A DNA stretch of 26,506 bases from Emmonsiellopsis sp. PD_33 (GCA_032988165.1 JANTQF010000433.1:1-26506), one strand, 5' to 3'. Shown: positions 1 through 9,639, counted from the stretch's first letter. Notes: generated by a model not told the origin, from the letters alone. Numbers and translations are program-made.

Positions 1-404
1 TATATAGTATTATAGTTATTTCTTTATAGTAGCTTGATTATACTATTCTAAAAATATTAGATTTAAAGTAGCTTAGATAACTCTAGTAGTTTTAAATAAT
101 TTTAATAAATAACTATTTACCTTCTAAGATTATAAGAGTTAGTAATTTATTACTTATTCTATTTAGTATTTAGAAATCTCCTAATCTAATAAATTATTAA
201 TTTTTATAACTTTGAAAAATTAATAGCTATCTATAGAGCTTTTTAGAAGTTAACTAGAGTAACTAAAATTAAATGATAAGTCTATCTATAATATAAATTA
301 TATAATAATATAACTACTAGAATATTATATTTAATTACTAGTAATTTATAGTATTAATTCAATAAAAATTAAAAAACAACATTTCTTTCATTCTGAATTA
401 TTAA

Positions 405-665
405 AAAAAAAAACTAAACACTAAAAACAAACTAAGCTAACTTGTCCTATTAATTATAGTCAGTAACATCCAGTAACATTGAAATGCATCTGAGACTTAC
501 CATTGCCTCCTAAAAGTACCCCCTTGTTTTTTAAAAAAAAACAAAAAAAACAAATTAAACACTAAAAATAAACTAAGCTAACTTATCCTATTAATCATAG
601 TCAGTGACATCCAGTAACATCTAATTGCATCTGAGACTTATCATTGCCTCCTGGAAGCATTGAGA
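405..665. repeat. Direct duplication, 141-bp spacing
   Basis: Two copies of a segment of about 115 bp, each preceded by an A-rich tract, can be aligned: ACTAAGCTAACTT at 431 and again at 572, then TCCTATTAAT, the CAGTRACATCCAGTAACAT block, and GCATCTGAGACTTAYCATTGCCTCC. Several differences are transitions: TTGTCC against TTATCC, AATTATAG against AATCATAG, and CAGTAAC against CAGTGAC. The A-rich leaders (around 400-412 and 532-552) could be old retroposon tails, but I see no element ends. Confidence 0.75.
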
Positions 666-1340
666 TGTAGTATCATTCAGATTGCAGTTCTTATTCTTCT
701 CAGGGTTACAATTAGTAAGCTGCTGATGCATACAGCTCAGGCATTAATATAATAGCTTCCTGAGAGTAATTAATAAGTACTGATAGCAACCTAACTAATA
801 AAGGAAACTGAAACTTACTGATTATTTTTCCCTTTGCTGCTCTTACAGTGCTTCAACAGCAAGAACTGGTTCAGAGTGGCCAAATCTTTACTACCATATT
901 ATGGACTGAAAGTGATCAGTAGCAGTCAGTATCATCCAGAAGGACTGACTTACCAGGGGGTGGAAGAAGCAGGGGGGCAAGCAGGAGGACTAGTACTAAA
1001 AATGAGTCTAAAAGATATTAGTAACAATCAGTAGCACCTAGAAAGGATTATATACTCAAATCAATTAATAATAACTCTAGAAAGAATTAGTAACAATTAG
1101 TAAGGACTAAATGGTATTACTTACTCAAGTAGGAATAATATAACATCTATGGGATGTTCATTTTCACTTCTGGAAGTGATTAGTAATAACCCATAGCAAA
1201 TAGGATATATTACACACATATTTCAGAATTGTTCAAACATCTCAAAAAGCATGCTAATAGAATTAAACCTAAGCTACCACTAACTACCAGCAACACAACT
1301 TACTCTGGATTATTTGTGGTGCCCTGGGGGCATAGGGTCA

Positions 1341-1985
1341 GACAACTATTGGAAGTTAGTCATTACTACCAGTAAGAACTAAATGGGTAACTTATGAAGT
1401 TAAAGCAGTAAGAGGAGTGGTCATTGAGGTAGCTGAAGATCTATTAGAAGTTAGTCATTACTACTAGTAAGAACTGAATGGGTAACTTATAAAGTCAGAG
1501 CAGTGAGAGGAGTAGTTATTGAGATAGCTAGACATCTATTAGAAGTTAGTTGTTGCTATCAGTAAGAACTGAATGAATAATTTGTATAGTTAGAGCCAGG
1601 TCAGCAGGAGAAGTAGTCATCATGATAGGCAGACATCTATTAAAAGTTAGTCATTACTATCAGTAAGGACTGAATAAATAACTTACAAAGTTAGAGTCAG
1701 AGCAGCAGGAGGAGTAGTCATCAGGATAGCTAGATATCTATTGGAAGTTAGTCACTACTATTAGTAAGAACTGAATGGATAACTTATAAAGTCAGAGCCA
1801 GAGTAGTGGGAGGAGTAGTCATCAGGATAGGCAGACATCTATTAGAAGTTAGTTGTTGCTATCAGTAAGGACTGAATGGGTAACTTGCATAGTTAGAGCT
1901 GAGATAGCTGAAGTAGTCATCATGATTATTAGACATCTATTGGAAATTAATTATCACTACTAGTAACTTCTAGATGAAGATACTT
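1341..1985. repeat. Minisatellite, seven units of 95-101 bp
   Basis: The block CTATTRGAAGTTAG, followed by a CATTACTATCAGTAAGAACTGAAT-like segment and GGTAACTTATAAAGT, recurs at 1346, 1441, 1536, 1637, 1738, 1839 and 1937. Spacings are 95, 95, 101, 101, 101 and 98 bp. The step from 95 to 101 corresponds to a short insertion around the GAGCCAG-like segment. Most units carry a small inverted repeat, TTACT-N3-AGTAA or a variant of it. The last unit is truncated. No unit has a conserved open frame, so this is a non-coding tandem array. Confidence 0.85.
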
Positions 1986-2659
1986 ACTGTTTCTTTATCA
2001 GCAGCTCCTCCTTCTCTTCATTGCTAGAGTTAATAAATTCTTTCAATTTACTGCTTTCATTAGCAACCAGAGGCTACCATCAACAATCAGATAGAAAAAC
2101 TTACTGTTTTCCATGCCCTGACTTCTCAATCACAATAATAAGGCCTGAAAATTGTGCATCTTTCTACTACTAGTTAGTAATAGCCCCTCCTAATTACTAC
2201 CAGTATGTACTTCAATATGCTACTTGTAAATATATTTGCAGATAGTTGCTACTTTCCCAGTGGGGTTCTTTCTAGATGTAGCCAGTAAGTACCATATACA
2301 ACTACCAGGAAATGAAAAACTTACAGTGAGTATTTACAGTAGGAGTACAATGTACTACATTGGGGTAGATCTTATTTACAGTTAGTTACTACTAGATACA
2401 TCCACCTATTTTTAAATGGCATGACTTATGATCATGCCAGATAACAGCCACTTTCTCTCTCCATACTCAGAATATAAGTATATGTCCTTCTTACTAGTTC
2501 CCATCAGCAACATCTAGTAACATCTAGTACTACTAATACTTATAACTGTTTTATTTTGGCTGGTTTCAGCAGAGGTGCAGCAGGGGGCACAGGGGGGAGA
2601 GTAGTATTTAACTCTATGATTGCTACTAGATACTTCTAGTAAGTATGCTAAGTATCAAG

Positions 2660-2965
2660 AGAAAAGGGGTAACCTGAAAGCAAATGGGAGTAACTAGTAG
2701 TAATAGAAAAAAAGGTAGCTTGAAAGCAAATAAGAGTAATCAGTAGTAATAGGAAAAGGGGTAGTTCAAAAGTGAATGAGAGTAACTAGTAGTAATAGGA
2801 AAAGAGATAGTTCAAAAGCAAATGATATCAACTAGTAGGAAACACACAGCCTAGCAACTATAAAGAGATAGTTCAAATGCAAATGATATCAACTAGTAGG
2901 AAATGCACAGCCTAGTAATAAAAAAAGAAGTAGCTTGAAAGCAAATAGAAGCAACTAGTAGAGAA
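2660..2965. repeat. Minisatellite, 46-bp units becoming 61-62 bp
   Basis: The segment (C/T)(A/G)AATGAGAGTAACTAGTAGTAATAGGAAAAG recurs with its CAAAT-like anchor at 2681, 2727, 2773 and 2819 (46-bp steps), then 2880 and 2942 (61 and 62-bp steps). The two longer units gain a stretch resembling GGAAAYRCACAGCCTAG. The array is non-coding and unrelated in sequence to the 98-bp array upstream, apart from the shared AGTAA words. Confidence 0.8.
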
Positions 2966-3179
2966 TGGGAGTTAGATTGGTCACTTACCAGTATTATTTG
3001 TAATTAATAGAAAGAAGAAGGAGAAAGAAAGAAGAACTGAGAGTAAAGATTTATATCTAGAAGCCTATCACTACTTATATAACCTTTATATTTACTTCTA
3101 TTTTCTAATTGAGAAGTTTTGATGTGTTATTATAGTGAATAGCTATCTCACACACTTCTCTGTAACTATAGGGTTCATC

Positions 3180-3440
3180 TAAAGCTACCCTCCTAGTAAT
3201 TATTAGTAGTCATCAAAATTATATGATTCTTAACTCTTAATGTGGCCTATCCCCTATAATGGCTCCCTCCCAGTAATTATTAGTAATCATCAAAATTATA
3301 TGATTCTTAGCTCTTGATGTAGCCTGTCCCCTCCAACAGCTTCCTCCCAGTAATTACTGGGAGCCATGAAAATCACATGATTCTCAGCTCTTAATGTAGC
3401 CTATCTTTCTAAGGGTGCTCTCCCAGTAATTATCAGCAAC
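3180..3440. repeat. Minisatellite, four 77-bp units
   Basis: AGTAATTAYT anchors lie at 3195, 3272, 3349 and 3425, so the period is 77, 77 and 76 bp. Each of the first three units continues with a CATCAAAATTATATGATTCTTAGCTCTT-like block and TGTAGCCT. Unit 3 reads ATCACATGATTCTCAGC where units 1 and 2 read ATTATATGATTCTTARC, so most differences are C-to-T changes in a CA context. Unit 3 also contains a perfect 20-bp palindrome. Unit 3 therefore looks closest to the ancestral unit. Confidence 0.85.
3344..3363. other. Perfect 20-bp palindrome in the third 77-bp unit
   Basis: CTCCCAGTAATTACTGGGAG equals its own reverse complement. The sister units keep the left half (CCTAGTAATTATTAGT and CCCAGTAATTATTAGT) but have lost part of the symmetry through transitions. 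It could be a former protein-binding site or a recombination seed; nothing in the sequence decides this. Confidence 0.85.
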
Positions 3441-4345
3441 AGGTGGGTGTGTAATATAATACCATATACTATCTCATCAGGTAGTATATAATTTATTTAT
3501 ATGAGCACTCCCATGACCTACTAGTTACAATCAATTGAATTTTACTGATAAATATCTTACCACTCAATGAGCTAAGTTGGGCAGAGCATGATAATACTGT
3601 GATCACCTGACAAGCAGCTTAACTAACAAACTCTATGGTAATTACCAGAACCTATTAATCCCAGCCACCCAACAAGCTCCTACCCAATCACCCGACGACC
3701 TACAGAACTGCATGCCGCCCAAGCCCACACAACTCCATAATGGTTGGCCAAATTATGGGCAACAGCCGCCCATTTTGCGGTGAAAACGCTGCAGTTGGGA
3801 CTTATTCTGAGTTAAGTTTTCAATTGTCCCGCACCTCTCGCCATCAAAAGGCAGGAGAGAGAATTTTTCAGCCGGAAGTCAAATTCTGTTTCGTGTTCAT
3901 GAGTTCATGCATTGTCAGCCTTCTCCAAACCATTCAGCGGGCGTCAACATGGGTCCACCGTAGGCTTACTCGACGACAGCCTGCCACGTCGCCTGCGCCA
4001 TGCAGACCCTGGGGTCACAACCCGACTTCTGGATTTTCTGCAAGCCAGTCGTTGTGCTCCAGCGGTTCCCACACCAAGACAAAGCTGCTGTGTTTGTTTG
4101 CGACTGGCTGTGCTTGGGAGACGGGACACGATCGCAAAAGACTGAGACTCTGTGAGCAGCGGGGAAGATACGCGTTGCTTCCGTTTGGTGCAATTGACCC
4201 ACGGTGAGAGGGGTTCAGAGTCAGAGAACAATCGGAGACAGAGAACAAGACAAGATGTCCACCTTATCCAACTGAAGTCTGACGAACTTCTTCTGATATG
4301 AGGATGAGATGTTGGACCCGATGGGCCAATGAGGAAGGCGCAACA

Positions 4346-4372
4346 GCGGGGTGCTGCTTTAATACACCCCGC
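4346..4372. promoter_or_regulatory. GC-rich inverted repeat with two CreA-like cores
   Basis: GCGGGGTG (4346-4353) and CACCCCGC (4365-4372) form a perfect 8-bp inverted repeat with an 11-nt spacer. Each arm contains GCGGGG, which matches the SYGGRG consensus of the carbon-repressor CreA/Mig1. A CCAAT box lies just upstream at about 4326. No downstream gene is visible on either strand, so the site may belong to a lost gene. Confidence 0.4.
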
Positions 4373-4399
4373 GGTCAGGAGGAAGCCTTAAAAGCGGCG

Positions 4400-4411
4400 T
4401 GAGTCACGTGA
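4400..4411. promoter_or_regulatory. Overlapping AP-1/Gcn4-like and E-box sites
   Basis: TGAGTCACGTGA contains TGAGTCA (bZIP, Gcn4/AP-1 type) and CACGTG (bHLH, Cbf1/E-box type) sharing two bases. It sits 28 bp after the GC-rich inverted repeat, so the two look like parts of one promoter-like block. No gene follows that I can support. Confidence 0.35.
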
Positions 4412-6508
4412 AAATTTGTCATTTTCTCCAAGACAGGCAGGTCTGCCGAAGAGAAAACCTCGCCTAACCTGCCCTCTTATCATGATGTATGTACGATGTG
4501 CCCCTGAAGTGATACGGAAATTGTTTTGAAATCGGAGATGGACTTGGATCGATCACTGCCAGAGACAGTCTAAGGTAAGGATTCGTGTACATGAGACGGT
4601 GATGCCCATTTTCCAGCGGCATTGGAACACCGCCGTTGGCTCCCTTCAACGACTCACCGCCCCTTTTTCTGTCACCAGACCCTGGAATGTGCAACGGAAT
4701 CCTCTTTGCTCGTCTTCCCTTCCATTCTGATTAAATGTTTGCTCAAGCCGAAGCTCACCGGGTTCCCTGGGCAAACCCCTAATGGGTTCCACCTTCATAC
4801 ATGCCATTGGTCTGAAGCGCACCCTCCTTAGCTTCGCGCTTTGACGGGTGCGTGAAAAAGACTGAAGGGAACTGGAAGGACACCAGGCCAGCATGGACAA
4901 AGAGGAGAATGATCATCACTCCCAAAGGCTCATATCTGATTTCCCGGAAGGCCGTTGCGGCTGCTTTGAGGAAGATAGCTGTTGCAATAAACCGTCCCAA
5001 CCTATAATGTTGAAGGAGATACCGAAGGATCTGACGGGTATTGGGATATCTTCAGATACTGCCGTTTGAGTGCGCCGAATTTGGACCTGTTGTGAATAAC
5101 CGACAATTTTGGATACAGTGCCGTTGTTGCGTCAAGGAGGCGGTACTGGGAAAGACGTAGAGTTGATTTCGGCCAAGTACGGTTATGGGATGTAGAATAC
5201 CCCAAATCCAACTCCAGCTTTATTAGTGGGCCTGGTCTCAATAAAGCGTGCTGTCATTGCAGCTTCAGAGGATAGGCAGAATAATATCCTGTACTATCAA
5301 CATAGGCCTAGTAGGGAAGATGAGATCTGAACAAACAAACCACCTCCTGGGACCCCATCAATGAAGAGACCATTAATGAGGTTCCCCCCAAACAGTACCT
5401 AAATTGAAGAACCCTGGTGGGGTATAAGTTCAAACTCATGATTGCTAACAAGGAAGCAGCATGGTTCAGGGGCAAAACAACGGCTCGGATATACGTCAAC
5501 AGGGTTCCCTGGAGTATGGAAACAGAGACAATCCTATGAGAAGAATGCATCTGAGCAAAAGTTGCATGCCCGGCAGAAAGTGCCATTGGAATTGCTCCTA
5601 TGGAGCGAATAGCACCCCATGGGTAATGAGACCCACCTATTCTTAGTTGAGTTTAGGGGTGTCTTTAGAAGAGTATTGCTTGCCTGGTATCAAATACCAC
5701 AGGCCACCAAATGCTAACCAAAGGGCATATTGTCATAACGCCTGTGGATAGTGCCAATCAATACACCGTTGGGTTCAGCCATAAAACTGCAAGAGTTGGC
5801 GAAGCGAGTAGAAGACACAGCAATAAGGGACAGCAATAAGGGCTGCACTGATTTAAGAGGCATACCCATAGCTCAAAATACAATCAGAAACAGCCACAAT
5901 GTCATCATCCAAGAGTGATTATCTCACATAAACTCGCAAGTGCCACGAACGGGGCCATATAGAAGCTGTAGATATTATGTGGTTGCAGAGCTACATCTTT
6001 TTCAGATGCAAAGCCATAAGGGAAATATGTGTCAAAACACGAGATTGATATATCCCAAAATTTAACGGTATGTATATGATATAAGATATCAACGGGGCCG
6101 CCAGGTTTGAAAAGAGATGGAGCCATGCGGGAGGTTTTGAAATGCTCGAGTCGCCTCTGGTTGGCTATCCTTTGTGCTGGTTTCTGCCCTCTGCCACACA
6201 ATTGAACCAGGTCTCAGCCAACCATTGGGAAAGCTCATCATATTTTGCCCTGGGAGCTACCGTGAGGGTCAGGGTGGAAGAAAGGTATCTTTGTTCTTTG
6301 TCCTAGCATGTTGCCATTAGCGCAGTACTCTCAGGGGCATTTGGGGAAGCGGGGTGTGGCACCCAAGCTCAGATTAGAGGTCTATAGTTGGCACAGACTT
6401 CACCAGACAGCATACTCATGGATAGATAGGGTTTCAAACGTTCGGGGATGCCGGGCACGGTATGTGCAACTTGCTTTTTAGACGGTTGAGAGATGATGTT
6501 TGGATATT

Positions 6509-6746
6509 TACTCCGTAGAGACGGAACCTTGGAAGTCTTGGCAACCACGTCACTGCTCGGCAATTCAACCAACTCCAACTTCGACGTCAACGTCAACTTC
6601 GGCTTCAATGTCACCACATCACCTCATCACCTCTTCACAACCAAATTGCTCGATATTACACCTCACAATTCCCACACATCGCCTTAACTGGCGACGACTT
6701 CCATTCTTCGTTTTATACCCAATCGCTGCGCGTACCGCCCACAGTC
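6509..6746 (+). promoter_or_regulatory. Promoter region of the SH3BGR-like gene
   Basis: The 238 bases before the start codon are pyrimidine-rich on the plus strand, as is common before fungal start sites. TACTCCGTA (6509-6517) is one of three copies of this word in the window. ACGTCA half-sites of the CRE/bZIP type occur at 6547, 6584 and 6590. No TATA box stands out. Confidence 0.5.
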
Positions 6747-7952
6747 ATGGCCGATTCAACTCCCCTCTCCCCCTCCGAAGACCCCACACTCTATCTCTAT
6801 ACCTCCCTGACTGCGGGCTCCTCCCACATCATCACCGCAACTTCGCGCATGGAGACTATTTTGAAAGCAAACAAGGTTCCCTTCCGCGCCATCGATGTTG
6901 CCACGGACGAGAAGGCTAGAAGGCTCTGGAGCAGACGGTCAAGGGGGAAAAAGCTCCCGGGGCTGGTCAAGTTTGAGATGATTGTCGGGGTCAGTTACCC
7001 TGCGCATGACCTATAGAAATGTTCATAATTGCGACCTCATTTCCATAATCTGCGGCGCGAAACAATGAAGCTAACCAGATTACATGCTTAGGACCTAGAA
7101 GAGGTTGAAGAGTGGAATGAATATGGCGAGCTTAAAATGCAGCTTGGTGGTGATGTCCCAAGCGTGTCTTCTCCGGTCCCCGTACCATTGACTTCAACAC
7201 CTACACCTGCGAAACCCCCGCCCCCCGAGAAAGCAGCACCTTCTCCGGCGATTCAAGCTCCATCCTCGAAAGAGTCGGCTCCCTCCCCTCGCATCCAAAT
7301 ACAAGACCCGCCGTCAAGAGACTCTTCTGGGAATAGGGAAGATGGTCATATTGCACTCGCCCTGCGACAAGCGGGCGAGGAAGCGGCCCAAAAAGCCAAA
7401 CAAAATGCCCGAACAAAGCTAGGCGTCAAGTCCACTGTTTCGACGCCTGAAGAGACCACTACACAAAAATCCCCAGAACCCACAACAAAAGATTTAGACC
7501 ACGACAAGAGCAAAGACCTAAAACCTCCCGACTCGCCAAAGGACGGACGAGAAGAATTAAAAGAAGCCCGACAAAGCATCTCGCTCCAGAGGCCTTCTAT
7601 TACCGATGCGGCTGCGGAATCAACAGCTGATCTGAAAGTGGATTCACCAACCAATTCGAAATTAGTAGAGCACCACCATGGGTCCGTGGTATCTGCCACC
7701 TCGCCTATAGAACAGGCCAAGCTTGCTGAAGATCTCAACAAGATAGACTCGGGGACTCCTGCTGGGGCTGACGATACAAAGGAGGCGGAGACAACCCCCC
7801 AAGCCACCAAGGACGAGCCAAAAGATAGCGAGTCGACAGTTATTGGAAAGGATGAACCGCAGGCGTCTGTTCCGGGCAAGGTTGAACCAGCGGACGCCCC
7901 TAAGAAGGAAGAAAATACGGAAAAGCCTGCGGCGACTGTAGCGGACGAGTGA
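6747..7952 (+). CDS. SH3BGR-family thioredoxin-fold protein with long acidic/lysine-rich tail
   Basis: Two exons, 6747-6989 and 7092-7952, encode 367 residues. The 102-bp intron is phase 0, starts GTCAGT, and has a GCTAACC branch sequence and a TTAG end. Residues about 13-103 match the SH3BGR/glutaredoxin-like fold: a first strand LYLYTSLT, a helix ending in LKANKVPFRAIDV, the KKLPGLVKFE strand-turn, then DLEEVEEWNEYGEL after the splice. There is no CxxC, so redox chemistry is unlikely, and the family is usually viewed as adaptor-like. The rest (about 105-367) is low-complexity, rich in P, S, K, E and D, and predicted disordered. It converges on the epimerase gene. Function in fungi is not established. 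Confidence 0.85.
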
Positions 7953-8260
7953 TGCTTTGTGGGTGATTAGGAGATTGCCGCACAACCTATATACCAGTCT
8001 AACGAAGTGGAAATTGGATTGTGATGTGTTTCTGTATTCCCCGAACTTTGGTCCCGGCTTTCCTTCCTGGCGATAGACAGCATGTTGCCAATATTAAACC
8101 GGTCTATAAATCAAATTGCAATGTCATTATGCTGTACATAGGTATCATACTGCTTTTTTTTCTCTTGGGCGTCTAATATAAACCCTGCTTCAGATGCACG
8201 CCAATAAAAACAAAGTTCCACTTTTCTCTCGCTTTCTCTCCGTCTCTCTCTTCAAGCGCA
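7953..8260. other. Shared 3' region between convergent genes
   Basis: The 308 bases between two stop codons hold the 3' ends of the SH3BGR-like gene (+) and the epimerase gene (-). There is a T-run at about 8153-8162 and a CT-rich stretch at 8221-8254. AATAAA-like words occur, for example CAATAAAAAC at about 8200. I see no gene or RNA here. Confidence 0.6.
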
Positions 8261-9639
8261 TCAAATTCTCCGTTTGTCTACCGCCTCCCTGAGCATGGCG
8301 ATTGCCTGGGCTGGATCCTGAGCATTAAACACAGCCGATCCAGCAACAATCACATTCGCGCCGGCTTCTGCTGCCTGGTCCACAGTGCCTTCGCCAAGGC
8401 CCCCGTCGACTTCAATGTTGAGATCGGGGTACTTTTCTCGTAGTGCTTTGACCTTGGGTAATTCTGACGCCATAAACTTTTGCCCACCGAATCCGGGATA
8501 CACAGTCATGACGAGGACCATCTGTAAGACGTTTAGAAGGGAGAATCAGCATGAATCTATTTTATGGGGTCTAGCCGCCGCCAGCTACTGGTCAAGCAAA
8601 CCCATCACAGATTTATTGTTTGAAGAATTGGGAGGGTGTGATGAGGATACATAAATAGCTGGAACCAAAACTCAGGGGGCGCTGGGAGAAGGGAAAAAAG
8701 GCCACTTACATCTGGACGGTCCAGTGGATCTTCGCTTGCAAGAATGTCCCAAAGTACGTCCACGGGAGTGTCTGGCTTAATAGCTATACCCGCCTGCATG
8801 CCGCATTCATGGATATATCTAATCAACTCGGTGGGACTGGTCTGGCGCGAATTAGACCTATCAGCGGGCTCCTTAGCTGCCGTCGACGCCACGGCTGCTT
8901 CGTAGTGGAAACAGTACAGGTCGCAGCCTGCAGACTTGAACTCCTTAACCCATTTCTGTGGCTGTAGTTGACGTGCCGGGAAGCCGGAGAAAGGGGGGTC
9001 TTGCTGGTTGGGCGCTTCCCACAACCCCCTCCACCCCACAACGCTGATGGCAAAGCTCGGGGCGGGATGGGGTTGTGGGGCGCGTTACCCCCCATCTCAC
9101 ATAATATCCGTCAGCAAAGACCTGGAGAAATGCATCACGTGCTACGAATAATGGAGGGGAAGAAGCAGAATTTGTCTGAGGGGAGGGAAATGGAGGGGAT
9201 ACGGAAACGATTTATCATGCTGGCGAATGTAGGGCTGGCAGCAAGCGCCGTGGAAAATCGCATGGCTTTGCCACAGGAAAACCCAAAACCAAGCGAATTG
9301 AGTTCAAGAAGAGGTGGGTATGGTTGACAATTGAAGCTGATGTGATGCAAGAGATCGACCCGATCTCCTCGCATTTCCGAACAAGTCAAGACTCACCTCT
9401 GATATCATCATATGGCAATCAAAGGTGCCTTTCCCACCGGCCTGCGCTGGGCGGTCCACATGGGCGCGGATTTTGGAGACGACGGGAGCGCCAAAGGTGA
9501 TGTTTGGGACGAAGTGGCCGTCCATGATATCCACATGAATCCAGTCGCTGTTGGCGTGCATCAGATGCGAGCATGCTGATCCAAGAGCCGCAAAGTCGGC
9601 TGAGAGGATGGATGGAGCAATGATAGCGGGGGGCGACAT
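8261..9639 (-). CDS. RPE1: Ribulose-phosphate 3-epimerase
   Basis: Three exons on the minus strand (9639-9397, 8961-8710, 8521-8261) give 251 residues with two phase-0 introns of 435 and 188 bp, both with textbook donors (GTGAGT, GTAAGT) and CAG acceptors. The enzyme interconverts D-ribulose 5-phosphate and D-xylulose 5-phosphate in the cytosolic pentose phosphate pathway. Visible family motifs: APSILSADF near the start; HVDIMDGHFVPN with metal/catalytic residues H35 and D37; FDCHMM with H76; CFHYEA; the glycine loop VYPGFGGQKF; and EVDGGL with catalytic D204. Length is normal to slightly long. The first intron is unusually long for a fungus and holds an inverted repeat. The ATG at 9639 is the first in frame and puts the N-terminus where the family expects it. 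Confidence 0.95.
9012..9083. repeat. Inverted repeat inside epimerase intron 1
   Basis: CCCACAACCCC (9018-9028) is the exact reverse complement of GGGGTTGTGGG (9069-9079). Outside these arms GCGC pairs with GCGC across a 2-base bulge, and inside them further CCC/GGG pairing is possible. The spacer between the 11-bp arms is 40 bp. The whole structure lies within the 435-bp intron, so it could fold in the pre-mRNA. Confidence 0.8.

Larger units (their letters stand above)
1..3692. other. AT-rich, CpG-free left arm without genes
   Basis: I read this stretch base by base and found no CG dinucleotide; the first one is at 3693. Composition is extremely AT-rich over about 1-400 and moderately AT-rich after that, so the CpG loss is not explained by low GC alone. 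No open frame looks like a gene. The short word AGTAA and its complement TTACT recur very often. Most of 1341-3440 is made of diverged tandem repeats, listed separately. This is best read as hypermutated repetitive DNA flanking the gene island. Other parts (670-1340, 1990-2640, 2970-3170, 3445-3690) show nothing I can name. Confidence 0.8.
3693..6508. other. Gene-poor transition zone
   Basis: CpG and normal GC return abruptly at 3693. The longest ATG-initiated frame (3740-4207, plus) has no recognisable domain and overlaps several other open frames. On the minus strand between about 6200 and 4780, hydrophobic stretches recur in shifting frames, for example one ending CEIITLG near 5905, one with LLTYIRAVVLPLNHAASLLAI near 5480, and one with AIFLKAAATAFREI near 4950. 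This would fit a decayed membrane-protein gene broken by frameshifts, but I recognise no family and cannot exclude chance. The zone holds the palindromic sites listed separately. Confidence 0.45.

Noticed and set aside
480..3000. Repeated ACTTAC words (GTAAGT on the minus strand) as splice donors of a hidden gene
   Set aside because: They occur inside tandem repeats and near AGTAA words, with no exon-like frames beside them.
1..3692. CRISPR-like array reading of the left-arm repeats
   Set aside because: Units are diverged over their whole length with no constant repeat/unique spacer pattern, and the organism is a eukaryote.
3740..4207. 155-codon plus-strand open frame with ATG start
   Set aside because: No domain or compositional sign of coding, and several other frames are open over the same bases. 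Likely chance in CpG-containing GC-normal DNA.
6369..6617. Minus-strand frame overlapping the SH3BGR-like promoter
   Set aside because: It is the reverse of a low-complexity pyrimidine-rich leader and has no family resemblance.
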